Below, piece after piece: positions 12,305-24,922 of a stretch of DNA of 64,000 nucleotides. The stretch is from contig CALSFV010000244.1 in assembly GCA_943737045.1 (NCBI GenBank), positions 186,001 through 250,000 on the forward strand, written 5' to 3'. The notes beneath the pieces are model-generated. The model saw only the letters and a program-made list of their open reading frames with translations. It had not been told where the DNA came from and searched no databases. Every line of letters starts with the position of its first letter. Within the stretch, counting starts at the first letter, position 1. Origin of the DNA: Parapristionchus giblindavisi (lineage: Eukaryota; Nematoda; Chromadorea; Rhabditida; Diplogasteridae). Both the position numbers and the translations under genes were made by a program.

Positions 12305-15300
12305 ATTTATCGATATGCTCAGCATGAAACAACACAGGTTTATAAAGCAAGAATACTAGAACATATACTACTCTCGACATAGATTTATATTTAATGAAGA
12401 TAATATTGGAGATGATTTGGGATTGATTATATGGGAAAGAAAAGAATGTGAATGAGAAAGTTAGTAACATTGGCAACGTGCACCACGGGAACCACTACAG
12501 TACCCCTGCACCACACCACCACACCACTTACTGTTTGAGGAACGGCAGATTGGCAGCGGTTTCCTTATTGCCGAGGTAGAGATGAGAGTTGATTTCGACG
12601 GGAAAGATCTGTCGTCGGCGTTCCGTTGGCTTTTGCGACTAAATTAGCATACTTAGCATATCATTACAAATTAGCATATCATTACTGAATCATCTCCATA
12701 CATTTTAGTATTATATTCATAAAAGTAATTGCAAATCCCGTTATTCATTCACGCAAAATCCTGCGGCAGATCACTTCTAGTATACTAATAACTACTTTAG
12801 ATTCACTACTATCCAATTTAATGAGTACATTTCCATGTTTAGCATGATCTATATCTATTTCAATATATGCTAGTATGCATTATATATAAATATAATAATA
12901 ATGTTTAGCATTAACGAAAATATACTTGATATTATCAACTATCAACTAATAATATTAATAGATGTACAAGTATAGGCCAACATACACTTTAAATGTTAAA
13001 TCATATAACATAACAGGTTAGCTAATAATGGTGTTTCGGCCGCTACGTCCAAGCCTATTTCCAACCGTTACCGTACTCCCCCACACCAAGCTCCGCCCCT
13101 TTTCCGCGCAAACTACAGTATCCCCAAGGTACAGTATACCTCAGGTTCGATTCGGAGTGACTTGAGATTGAGCCAACTAACGTCGTCCTCGGGAGATTTC
13201 GTCATCGACGCTGGATCGGGAGTGGAGGAGGCGGAGGATGATTGCATTGAGGGAAGCAGAGTTAGACCGCCTGCAATAATATCAGAGATCAGAGATCAGA
13301 GATCAGGAATATTTAAAAATTCAAATTTGCTAACAAAACCATTGTCTAATAGCGATATAAGCCTAGAGAAACGTGATCGGTGCTTCGGCCCTTGGTCTAG
13401 ACACACACACACCACTCTCCTGGTAAGGGGACAAGCCCCCAGGAGAAGATCAAAGATCAACGCGGCTACCGTACCTGTATTAGACTGCCGACAATTCGCT
13501 CCCGCACCATCGCTAGTAGCCACTAGTGAGGGATACGCAGAGCAAGCCTCTTCTGCGTCATCTGAAATGGATTTAAATCAGTGGATATATGATAGAAATC
13601 AAGGAATATAGTCATTTACTCGACAGGAAACTAACAAGGAGTCTCATAGGCCTTAAGTCGGCGAAAAGCGACGGTTCATAGCTTATTAGAAAGCCCTTTC
13701 TCTGTAGATTAAGAAGGTGTGCTTAAAAAATCCTGAACGGCTCTGTACCCGGAGTAACAAAAATTCAAAGTTTGGGCAATTTTTGTAACGAAATTGTCGT
13801 ATAATGACCATGCAATTGCCGTGCAATAATGTGGTAGTTCTGCGGGCTACCTCCCAGAGCTAGTTGTGGCGCAGTGGTAAAGATGTCGCGTACAATTTTT
13901 GCGCTGCGGGTTCGATCCCCGTCGACGCGACTTGTTTTGCACGATTTTTACATTTGAATTTTTACGTTTTTAAAAATAATTTTCCAATGTGCTTACTGAT
14001 ATTCATGCATCCAATCGATAAAACAAAGAACAACCATACATTTTCTTTCTTTCTTATAAATTTTCTTTATTTTATATAAATTCTTTTTATATAATTTCTG
14101 GGTCAATTCTCGAAATAGGGTGGGTTGATTTACAAAATTCGTTTCCTCCTTTTTTTGCTAATGTTTATGCTATTTCCTATACCTAAAATTTTGATATAGG
14201 CTTCGGCATGGGCACCGACTGTAGCTCCTTCGAGCAGGCCAAAAAAGAAAAGCAGGAGAAAAATATTTTTAAAAAAAACATAAAAATTCAAAAAATTCAA
14301 GTGTAAAAATCGTGCAAAACATGTCGCGTCGGCTGGGATCGAACCCGCTGCGCAAAATTTGTACGCGGAACCTTTACCACTGCGCCACAACTAGCTCGGG
14401 GAGGTAGCGCGCAGAACTACCACATTATTGCACGGCAATTGCATGGTCATTAGACGACAATTTCGTTACAAAAATTGCCCAAACTTTGAATTTTTGTTAC
14501 TCCGGGTACAAAGCCGTTCAGGATTTTTTAAGCACACCTTCTTAATCTACAGAGAAAGGGCTTTCTAATGAGCTATGAACCGTCGCTTTTCGCCGACTTA
14601 AGGCCTATGAGACTCCTTGTAAAGAATATTTTCTATTTATTCAACAAGAAATCAAGGAGTATTGTTATTTATCCTTCTTTTTCTACCCTCCTGTTCTCAG
14701 TGCATCTCCCAAATTAACCATATTGCTTGTATCGTTACATTTCTTCATATTATGTGAAAAATTCGATGCCCCGCCATGGAATGCCCCATGTAAAACTAAC
14801 TTTTTAAACAATTTTCAGCTCAGATGCCCCTGCAGAATAGATCCGCCCTTCCTTTTTATGAAAACCAGCGACAACTCTCCTCGTTTCACACACTCTCTCG
14901 CCTCCTTTTCATTTCTTTGCTTTTGCAAAAATCATTTGTGCAATCAAGAAGCCCTACAAACTCCTCTCAAAATGCACTTAGAGGACGAGGAAGAGATAAC
15001 TCAGTAGACATTGGGAGCTGCTTGATTGATTGATAGGTTGAATGGTGCAGAGTGTATGCACTCTTTATCCCTCTCTCTCTCTCCCTCTCCCTCTCCTTCT
15101 ACCTCTCCCTCTCCCTCTCAACCCCCTATCACATCCTCATTCCAGACTCACACAACCTAAGAATAGATGCCTATCTATCCATCCATTCCATCCCTCCATT
15201 CATCCACTCTCTCCATCTCTTCTACTTCTACTTCTACCACTCCTCCATCACCCTCCCTCTCCCTTTCCCTCCCCTCCATCTTTCTCCACCCTCAAGCCCT

Positions 15301-18300
15301 CTCCCCTCACTCTCACCTCCTCCACCACCTATCCCCTACCCCCCCCCCCTCCCATCTATCTTCCATCAACCCTCTTCCCCCATATCTATTCCTCTACCTC
15401 CAGTAGCCTCATGAATGAAGCCAGTTGAAGCAATGCAAGAGTAATATCTGAATAGATACTCTCTCTCTCTCTCTCCCCCTCTCTTCTCTCAGCTCTACTC
15501 AATTTCCCTCCATAATGAGTAGTGAGTAGTAGTAGTAGCAGTCTCTATTTCCCCTCTCCCCTCCCTCTCTATCCACTATAGCCATGCATATATATTCACA
15601 TATATTCTATTCTATTAGAGAGACGAAAATAGTCAGGCAAAGGGGAGGGAGGGGATAGCCTATATCCCGGATGGGATATCATAGACGGTCGGAGGGATAG
15701 CCTATATCCCGGATGGGATATCATGGACGTCCGCTTTATTCATCGTGTGCGGTGTGGTGTGGGGGGATAAATGGGAAACGTCGTCCATCAGATTCACTCA
15801 AATGCACACCATAATCCGATAAAAGTAGACGGGCCGTTGCAATAAATCCTTCATATGCGAGGTAACCAATTCTCCGTCTAACTATATGCAAAGACTACAA
15901 TATTCATATATAGATACTACTCTAATCAGAGAATATATAGAATATATATAAATGTGCAGATGATAAATGATAATCATGATTATATCGTCTCTCACAACCA
16001 ATCAACTACCTATTCACAATCCACATCGACGTCATAGGTTGAGAAGAACGTTACAATCAACGAAGCTTGGCATCTTTTTTTCGATTTTTTTCAAACCCGG
16101 ATGCATTTTGAGCATCTGTAACGTAATCTATTCGACCTATGATCATCGACATAACCGCCGATGCACCGTACATAACATTGTGAGCAGATAATAATCAACA
16201 ATTTAATCCCAATCAGACATTGCATATACACAATCCAAAGAAATCATTGAAAATCAATCAATAAATCAACCAATAAATCAATCAATAAATACCTGTGAAT
16301 AGGTAGATCGAGTATCCATTGTTCCGGAGGGCTTCTCGAATCGTCCGCGACATCTGATTGTCTCCCGACACTTCTGGTATCACTATCACCTGTAATGTAC
16401 AGTACTCATTAAGGGATACGGTAGATCGACATATCGGACAGTGTTCGCTATGTCATACAGTGTTCGTCGTGTCAGACAGTGTCCATTGTGTCATACAATG
16501 TCCCTTGTGTCAGACAGTGTTCGCTGTGTCAGATAGTGTTCGCTAGGTCACACCCCATGAACTGTGAGTGTTTGCGCGAACTCGATTGGAATGATCAGCT
16601 GACCAGCAGGTGTATTCTATCTATTCCATTTCCATTTCCATCGATACTTTCCCTTTCTTCTACCCCCCCCCCCCCAATATATACTATTGTTGCTTATTTG
16701 ATAAGAGGAAGAGGGAGAAGGAGAGAGGAGAAGGAGAGAGTGAGAGGTAGAGGGAGAAGCGAGTGATAGATAGGGTTATCACTGACAAAGACAAGGAAGT
16801 CCATCAACTTATCACCACCTATCGTTCGTTACGAATCGATCGAATTGGTCCTTGATCGAAATCGCTCATTCACCCCACTTCTACCCATCATTATGTCCAA
16901 TGTATGAACCCCCTGTAAAATGAGGCATTTTCGAAAATAGTGCATAATGTCCCTGTAAAATAACTTTTTTCTCTATAATCTTGAATGCCTCTGCCAAAAT
17001 TACCCGTTAAAAACAATTTTCTGTTCAGAAGCCCCTGTAGAAATTATTCCATTTCTTTTCACAGCACATATAATATTGGATCATACTGTGGTTAATCGAA
17101 AGATCCCATTTGCAAGGAATAGTAGCATGCATGCGCCATGGGACTGTCAGCTCCAACAACAGTACACAATATGTATACCATCTACAGTACGACTTACCGT
17201 ACAACCCTAGATACAGTATGCCATCTACAGTACGAGGCTTACCATATAACAACCCTAGATACCGGCTACAGTATACCATCACAGTGCATTCTACAGTATA
17301 TCGTCTACAGTACATAAGCTACAGTAAACGACCTAAAATATACCCTCTACAGTACGAGACTTACCGTAACGCCTGGTTCCGCCAGCAACGGGCACACATT
17401 AGTGATGGGCATGGAGCCTGACTGAATGCGACGCAGCAGCACATGGGGCAGACGAACTCTGAAAAGATCAAAGATCAAAGACCAAAGATCAAATATCAAT
17501 CAATCGATATCTCCATGACATGATTCCATCATAGCCATTGTTCTCTTTTTCTGTCATTCCTATCTCCTATTCCTTCTCCTCCTCCAAAAGAGCACACACA
17601 CACACATCTTCTATACTACTATACACAAGGGGGAGGAGGATGGAAGGAGAGGGAGAAGGAGAGGGAGAGGAGGATGGAAGAAGGAGAGGGAGGGGAACTA
17701 AACAAGGCAAGCATCCCCCTTTTCTTCTCCTATATACGACTATTTGCAGTGATGTATTTATTCTACACACTCTGTGAGGAGGGTGGAGAATGATACATAT
17801 ACTACACATAATGGTGCAGTCTGGGAGGCGACGTTTACTAATCGACACAGACCGTACACATACTATACACAATGGTGGTTTAGTCTGGCAGGCGACGTTT
17901 ACTAATCGACACTATATAATGGTGTAGACTGACAGTAGACGTTTACTAATCGACACATGCTATACACAATGGTGTGGTGTGGTCTGGCAGGCGACGTTTA
18001 CTAATCGACACCAACCTGGTCGCACCACGAATGGAGGTGCCCTCGGGACGGCAGTCTATCACGCACAGACGCGCACTCGAGTCGCTGCTCAACCTGGAAA
18101 GGACACATTAATCATAGGATAGGGGGAATAATAATAATAATAATAATATTAATAATGACAACAATAATACCTATTATCCTATCATATGCTTATAACTAAG
18201 AAACTATGAACTAAAGCGAATTTCCTGGCTGATCAATCGAGATATTGTTCAGAATGCGAATGTTCTGTTCAGAAGTTCCGAACAGAAAAGAAATTCAAAG

Positions 18301-18455
18301 AAAACCCTGTTCATCTCGTAGAATTTCTCGCCCATTCTCGTTCAGTTTCATGACTTCTGGACATGCGATATTGTAATCTAGCCTCACCTAGCCAGTCCGG
18401 CCGCATCCAATTCACTTTCGCTCCCCGACGTTGACGAGGATGGAGTCGCGTCCAT
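10455..18455 (-). CDS. lip-1: Dual-specificity MAP kinase phosphatase (DUSP6/LIP-1-like)
   Basis: Dephosphorylates Thr and Tyr in the activation loop of ERK-type MAP kinases, in the cytoplasm. I assembled 11 exons on the minus strand: 18388-18455 (ATG), 18016-18093, 17365-17458, 16293-16389, 13140-13270, 12532-12638, 12131-12261, 11563-11628, 11285-11336, 11096-11213, 10455-10574 (TGA). All are GT-AG and in phase, total 1062 nt, 353 aa; DUSP6 and LIP-1 are about 380. Residues ~24-125 form the rhodanese/CH2 domain ([10 protein letters not shown]) with a kinase-docking motif [10 protein letters not shown] near residue 58. The catalytic domain starts near [12 protein letters not shown]. The general-acid Asp lies in [12 protein letters not shown] (~224), and the active site [15 protein letters not shown] has Cys255 and Arg261. 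It ends with [19 protein letters not shown], as in DUSP6. The last exon (Pro/Ser-rich, ending SPSYKD) is less certain. The first exon follows TTGTAG, a possible trans-splice acceptor. The symbol is given by similarity only. Confidence 0.9.
13862..13932 (+). pseudogene. tRNA-like sequence, left arm
   Basis: A box TGGCGCAGTGG, B box GGTTCGATCCC. AGTTGTG can pair with CGCGACT, and GCGTA/TGCGC form a 5-bp stem with a 7-base loop, but T33 is missing and the D arm is poor. Confidence 0.55.
14323..14392 (-). pseudogene. tRNA-like sequence, right arm
   Basis: Inverse copy of the left-arm sequence with a few changes; the boxes TGGCGCAGTGG and GGTTCGATCCC are intact. The two Pol III-like units point toward each other. 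Confidence 0.55.
15056..15520. repeat. CT-rich low-complexity tract in phosphatase intron
   Basis: Polypyrimidine DNA with CCCTCTCC units; spurious Pro/Ser/Leu frames. Followed at 15650-15725 by two ~45-bp direct copies of GGGATAGCCTATATCCCGGA. Confidence 0.85.
16430..16550. repeat. 18-bp tandem repeat in phosphatase intron
   Basis: About six degenerate copies of ACAGTGTTCGCTGTGTCA. Confidence 0.8.
17812..18013. repeat. ~50-bp tandem repeat next to phosphatase exon 2
   Basis: Four copies of GGCGACGTTTACTAATCGAC with variable ACACAATGGTGTGGTCTGG spacers; the last copy abuts the splice donor of exon 2 (18016). Confidence 0.85.
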
Positions 18456-20546
18456 TAGACCTACAACCATATTGATTTAGATCATGATAAATATGCAAAT
18501 TTACTAATGAAAATGGAGATTAATGAATCAAAAGTAGATATTCACTGTTTCGGTGATTTTAATTTATTAATAATATCAACCATGTCACTTAATTACTCGC
18601 TTAATTTATCTTACTTCATAAAGTTGTACAAGCAATTGAAATGAAAATAAATTGCACGAGGAGAAAAGGAATGAGAGTTATTTATAGTAAGTTTAGAGAG
18701 AGAAAAACGAGACAATTAGGGTGAAAGTAAGGGGTCAGAAAGGGAAGAATGCGAATAAGAGAGGCACAAGGGATGGACAGTCACGGGCATATCCTTTTTA
18801 ATTTAATTTAATTTTAATTTTGGTTGTGTATTATAAACAATAAACAATAAATAAATGAAGAATGCTTCCTTAATCAAGATATCCTATAATTCAGAATAAC
18901 ACTGTCTTGTTCAAAACGACGATGATTCAGATCAGAGTCTAATGCACCGTTCAAAGTAGCGAAAGGAAAAGAAAGCGGAGAAAACTAGCCTATTTTTCTA
19001 TGCTTTTCGTAATTTATGAACACCAAATTACAAGAAAACACGGAATAAAATTCAATCGATAGTCAATCGCGATTAACAATCGGGTATAATAAAGTGGAAT
19101 AGCGATCGGAGACGGACGACACCTGACTACTAAGTGCGATTCCGAGAAAGTGCGCTTCCATTTTTATTATCGAGGAGCGAGTGTCTTTAAGCGTTAGCGT
19201 GATTGTCTCCCATTTACGACTCTACCTCATTGAGCGAAAGGGGATGAATGGGATCCTACTAATATTCTCTTCCTTTCCCATATAACAAGACCATAGATTT
19301 TAGAGCACCCACAATGTGGGTACGGTTACTTTATCGCATATTTAGCCAAAAAAGCGAAAATAAGCAATTTTACAGGCCAGTTTATAATCGGGCTAATTTA
19401 TCACAATTACGGGTTAGTTTTTAGTTCTGAAAATGCATGAACAAGATAATGAGTAACTTAATGAGAACAAGTGAAAGAATGTATGAAGCTGAATTGGTAA
19501 AGGAGGTGAGAGGAGCAAGAGAAAGAGAGCAAGGCGGAGAGACTTAGTTGAGGAAGGGCGGATAAAGGAGGAGAAGGAGGGGGAGAAGGAGAAGGAGAGG
19601 CAGAGAGACAGCCTTCTTCTTTCTGGGCATTCATTCGATTGGCCTGCATTACTAGAGAAAGAGAGAGCATTGACAGCATTGAGGGGGTGGTTCCCTCTTA
19701 TACTGCGCTCTCCTTTATCTTTTCGCTCTTTTCTACGACCTCCCCCACTTCACTCAAGATGTAATTAGTATCCTAGACTCGGTGCTCAGTCCTGAATTAA
19801 TTCAATCGTGGCGAATACAATCAAGCGATCAAGAATAGAGCTTCATGGAGCTCCATAAAGCTACGAGGATCGTAAAGGCTGGAGTAGGAATGAATGAATG
19901 TCGATGATTCGTTCTCCCCATTCTTTCCTTTTACTCTCTGCCTCACTCTTGCAGAATTGGCCCTACGGGAGACGACATTAGATAGCGCAGAGACTAGAGG
20001 GAGTAACAACTGTTGCGTCGAAAATGTCAGAACCGAGAAATGAATCGCTCTGATTCTGATCAGTGACCGGAAACAAGCACAAAACCGACGAAACACTTAA
20101 ATATTGACGAAATATAGAGAAACAAGAAGCAAATAACAGTTGATCATAGTGAAATTAGAATATTAAATAATTTATGTAAAATTAAAAGTGTGTGCAACAA
20201 TGATAAACACATAAAGTGTAAAAACAAATCGTCGACGGGAAGATGGTAATGGCATTATAACATCTAGAGAAGATATCCATATGCAAATTAGGCTGCGATT
20301 TGATAAATTAATCAATATATTATGCAAAAATGTTTTTCATGGCTTCGCCTTCAAAATCTTAAAGAATGTCGCGTCTTGAGCGGAATTCGAACTGCACCTA
20401 CCGTAATTTGGGCGGAGTTAGCGCGCTCGAAGAAGTGCCGGCGAAGTTGACCACGCTTTGAATGAACTGTACCTTTGATTGTTTCTTAGTTATCCGTATA
20501 TTTATGCAGTATTTTAAATCATAATATTCTTATTGTTATAGTGAAT
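18456..20546. other. Divergent intergenic region, phosphatase / TRAP-delta
   Basis: No coding exons recognised. GA-rich tract at 19500-19605. Must contain both promoters, but no clear TATA box. Confidence 0.5.
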
Positions 20547-22015
20547 ATGGTCTCCTCACTCCTAGTTGCTGTCTCCGCAGCTGCTCTTCTCGCCACCGGT
20601 TAGTTCTTGACTATTTTTGAAAATTCTTAATCAAATAACATTACGTTTTCCTCATTATATACAGTACATTAAACATTATGGAAACGGCAAAGCATATTTG
20701 TCAAATTCAAAACATCACGAAATCATTTGCAATCATCTTAGAGAAGATATTATTATTTAGCCTCTGCTGCCAAGTGCGAGTCCCCCAAGGCTTCATCAGT
20801 CTCCTACTCGACGACTGATGGTTTCTTCCACTTCCAGACCGCCATCGTCACTGAATTCACTCTTGCTTGCGCTAATTCTCCCAAGGCGAGACAGTTTTTT
20901 TTGGTTTTAATCATTTTCTTGCAGTTCATGAATCGTTAATTTTTGCAGAACCTCCAGCTCTATGCAGTCTTCAACGGAAAGGTCTACACCGTAGCTGCTG
21001 CCGAGGAGACCAACAAGTACCAGGTTTGTTTTTGTTTTCTTATTTGTTTATCGTGTGCAAGTCAATTTTTCGTTTTCATACTTGGATAGCATCCGAATAT
21101 TAATCAGAAAAACTCATATTAAATTCCTTTTTATTTACACGGATACATATTATGCTTATTCGAAGAAAAATGCTCAAAACTGCTATGTACGTGAATCATG
21201 CTATCCAGTCATCAGATATCTTTCCCCTGTAAACGAAGCTGTCAGTTCAAAATGTCGCTATTATAATGTGATCTATTTCGTTTCCAAATAACACATCTTT
21301 CCGCAATTATTGAACTGGAATCATTGTCCATATGAATTCGAATCGGATATATTCCGTCCCCTATGTGTTCGATTGAAGGGAATAAATTATTATTACTATT
21401 ATTATTAATATTAATATTATTATTATTATTATTTCAGGTCTCGATCCTTCTCGAGCACGCCGATGCTCACGCTCAGACCGTCTCCATCAACCTCTACGAT
21501 GAGGACGGATACACCGCATACAGAAAGGACGAGACCACCAAGCCCCTCACCACCTTCGCCTACAACCATCCCGTAAGCCTTTACCTTTTAATGAATGATA
21601 GCACGTAGTTTATTTCGATGTTTTTTTTTAGTTTGATAGTGCGTATTTTTTTATTAATATGAACTCTGCTATTTCTAAAATTAAAGCTTACTTAAAATAC
21701 GTCACTGACTTGAAGTTACTTCAGTGAAAGAACATTTGATGGAATGTATGTACATCACTTTAAGTAGACTTATGTCTAGCTCGAGATATACTTCAAGTGA
21801 AAATAATAAGTACACTTTAAGTTTTGAAATACCAGAGAGGTTATGAACGTAGTACAGTATTTCTGTTCATTATTTTTCGTTGAATGAATTTACTTATTTA
21901 TTTATTATTTCAGGGACTCGCTCGCAAGTGGCCCGTCAGCTCCGAGACCGTTGCTGTCGTTCTTTCCCTCGTTGCTGTCTACTATGCCTTCTATTTCAAA
22001 TCTACCCTGAACTAA
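20547..22015 (+). CDS. trap-4: Translocon-associated protein subunit delta (TRAP-delta/SSR4)
   Basis: Single-pass ER membrane protein of the TRAP complex, which sits beside the Sec61 channel and assists translocation and membrane insertion. Exons: 20547-20598, 20761-20885, 20949-21023, 21438-21572, 21914-22015; 162 aa, matching the family length of ~160-175. A signal peptide is visible ([20 protein letters not shown]). The lumenal beta-sandwich follows, with the two conserved cysteines in KCESP and LACANSP, then [19 protein letters not shown] and [11 protein letters not shown]. The C-terminal membrane helix is [16 protein letters not shown] with a very short tail. The second intron starts with GC (AAG/GCGAGA) rather than GT. 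The fourth intron contains a copy of the AAGTAGACTT-type repeat. A TATAG acceptor sits just before the ATG and could be a spliced-leader site (inference). It is transcribed divergently from the phosphatase, with about 2.1 kb between the starts. Confidence 0.93.
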
Positions 22016-22290
22016 ATTTTCCTCATTACTCTACTCTCATATACAATATTGCCTCGAGCGATAGCGTATATGATTAGTAGAGGGAGTAAATATTGATTGA
22101 ATCATTCGAACTGCCTCGTATCTTATCGTATATCCTCACGGGATGTGTGTTTTATTCTCGCTGCCTTGGATCATCTTATAAGTTATTGTTGTTTGTTGTT
22201 TAGTGAGAGGCAATGGCTAAACGTGTACATTGTATCGTAATTGTCACTGTATTTATATAGATTTTTCACAGATATTTTTATTGCTACGTA

Positions 22291-22296
22291 AATAAA
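22291..22296 (+). terminator. Candidate poly(A) signal of TRAP-delta gene
   Basis: AATAAA lies 276 bases after the TRAP-delta stop codon, in an AT-rich stretch. It is the first canonical hexamer I see downstream. Confidence 0.5.
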
Positions 22297-22471
22297 ATCT
22301 AAATGATTTATATGATCTTTCTATTTAAATACATATTTGCTTTGGAGTGGAGGGTGTGGGTTACTGTAACATTTCGATGGAACATGCATCAAAGCTTTGC
22401 TTATTTTTGCAAATAATAAAGCTAATTTTTTCTATCATTCTAAATAATTATTTAGCGCATACGACTTAATA

Positions 22472-24697
22472 TTTAAGAGACCGGCTCGGTAAGACTCGAG
22501 CATGGTCCGGACATTCGCGAGGAATTTCGATCTGGCCCTCAATACTTTCATCATAGACACATACCGGGGGGAGACCGATTAAAGTTATAATGAAAATGCC
22601 CTTAGGCTCAAACCCGGCTCAAATATGTCACATTAAGTAAAAAATTGAAAAATTCATATCTTTTCAATCGTGATAGCTAGGACTTTTATTTCTTTTTATT
22701 AGTGAATAACATGTCATGCACTCTTACAAACACAGCTGAACAGTAATATCATATCGTTTTGAATATGTTTTTTCGGGTCTGATTTTCAGATTTTTTTCCT
22801 TCTATCCTCGTTGAAGAGATACTGCAAGAAAATTCATAGTGAATATTGTAGCCCTGGCGATTATGTACATGTTGGTCACATTCCCTTGGCCAGCCAGTTT
22901 GTCATAAGCCTCGAGAATTGCAACTGAATATGAGATATGTGTAAATTGGAAAAATCGAAAATTAAATTTCTTGAAATTCGCAAGAGCAAGAGTTAGCTTT
23001 ATAATGTCATTTTACTCGTAGTGATGCGCGTACATAGGAAAAATATACAAATAGACTTGGACTACATTTTAAAAAAAAATTAGAAAAATAATTATTTTAT
23101 TTTTATTTTTTCAACTGCCAAATTCAGTCGACCGTCAAGGCAAGTTGATTCATAGGGCGGATGGTGGGTAATGCATGTGCGTTTGCAGAAACGACTGCAA
23201 CGTGAAGAGTCGTCGTTTCGCAGATCTTGAATTTATTTTTTTATTTATCAAACTTGAATATTTATATGTTTCTTTCATATAAATCGGTTGGAACGTAGCG
23301 TATTGCATCCAAAGATGTACCATTTTAATCAGTAGGAGTAAACGCTATTGGACTACCGTCAACGTCAAGAATCTCGAACTGATTTTTTTTTCAGTCGACC
23401 CATGATTCTCAACCATGACCCCGGGTTCATGGTTGAGAATGGCTGAGGTCAAAAAATTCATGATGATCCCAGACCAAATACTATTTAACATTATATCAAC
23501 AGTGGGACAACTTTTATTTTTATGGATAACATAACTCGAATTACCGTAATAGTAATGCACGCACCTGAATTTTCCGAGAATCTCACCACATTATTATAGG
23601 ATACGGTAGCTAGATTACGGTAATTCGAACTATGGTATACATAAAAATAAAAGTTGGCCCACTGTTGATATAATGCCAAATAGTATTTGATCTGGGATCA
23701 TCATGAATTTTCGGCCTCAGAAATTCTCAACCATGAACCCGGGGTCATGGTTCAAAATCATGAGTCGACTGAAAAAAAATCAGTTCGCGATTCTTGACGT
23801 TGACAGTACAACAATAGCGTATACTCCTACTGATTAAAATGGTACAGCTTTGGATGCAATACGCTACCTTCCAACCGATTTATATGAAAGAAACATATAA
23901 ATATTCAAGTTTGATAAATAAAAAAATAAATTCAAGATCTGCAAAACGACGACTCTTCACGTTGCAGTCGTTTCTGCAATCGCACATGCATTAGCCACCA
24001 TCCGCCCTATGAATCAACTTGCCTTGACGGTCGACTGAATTTGGCAGTTGAATAAATAAAAATAAAATAATTATTTTTCTAATTTTTTTAAAATGTAGTC
24101 CAAGTCTATTTGTATATTTTTCCTATGTACGCGCATCACTACGAGTAAAATGACATTATAAAGCTAACTCTTGCTCTTGCGAATTTCAAGAAATTTAATT
24201 TTCGATTTTTCCAATTTACACATATCTCATATTCAGTTGCAATTCTCGAGGCTTATGACAAACTGGCTGGCCAAGGGAATGTGACCAACATGTACATAAT
24301 CGTCAGGGCTACAATATGCATTATGAATTTTCTTGCAGTATCTCTTCAACGAGGATAGAAGGAAAAAAATCTGAAAATCAGACCCGAAAAAACATATTCA
24401 AAACGATATGATATTACTGTTCAGCTGTGTTTGTAAGAGTGCATGACATGTTATTCACTAATAAAAAGAAATAAAAGTCCTAGCTATCACGATTGAAAAG
24501 ATATGAATTTTTCAATTTTTTACTTAATGTGACATATTTGAGCCGGGTTTGAGCCTAAGGGCATTTTCATTATAACTTTCATCGGTCTCCCCCTGGTATG
24601 TGTCTATGATGAAAGTATTGAGGCCCAGATCGAAAGTCCTCGCGAATGTCCGGCAGGGGGTCAAAATGCTCGAGTCTTACCGAGCCGGTCTCTTAAA
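22472..24697. mobile_element. 2.2-kb palindromic element
   Basis: Ends TTTAAGAGACCGGCTCGGTAA and inverse; arms of ~1.1 kb are almost complementary throughout, meeting near 23580. The middle (about 23341-23830) resembles the separate element at 55077. No protein-coding frame is convincing. TTAA at both ends may be the target site. Confidence 0.85.
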
Positions 24698-24839
24698 TGA
24701 TTTAAATAATTAAATAATTTAACAAAAACGGCAAACGCTTGATTCGCACTCACTACTCCACGACAGGCACTATGGTTTAGAGAGCGCTCCTCATTCGCCC
24801 ACCCCAGATGAGGTGTTATTACAAGAGTGGACTGGCCTC

Positions 24840-24922
24840 CCTCGGTCAGGCATTGAACCTGTGCGCGCTGTTCAACGTCGGGGACGAAGCTCAGCGACTT
24901 ACCACTACACTACCTTGACGAG
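24840..24922 (-). pseudogene. tRNA-like sequence between two palindromic elements
   Basis: On the minus strand TAGTGTAGTGGTAAG and GGTTCAATGCC resemble A and B boxes. The ends CTCGTCAAGG and the inverse of CCTCGGTCAGG are similar, but an ordinary cloverleaf is not evident. Confidence 0.35.

Larger units (their letters stand above)
13634..14620. mobile_element. Foldback element with a tRNA-like sequence in each arm
   Basis: Arms of ~330 bp are nearly perfect inverse copies (ACAAGGAGTCTCATAGGCC at each end). It lies in the ~2.9 kb intron of the phosphatase gene. The spacer between arms is AT-rich and non-coding. Confidence 0.85.

Noticed and set aside
13862..13932. Functional tRNA gene
   Set aside because: Pol III boxes are good but T33 and a proper D arm are missing, and the copies sit in a mobile inverted repeat.
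15042..15428. Pro/Ser/Leu-rich frames of 128 and 120 aa
   Set aside because: CT-rich low-complexity intron DNA of the phosphatase gene.
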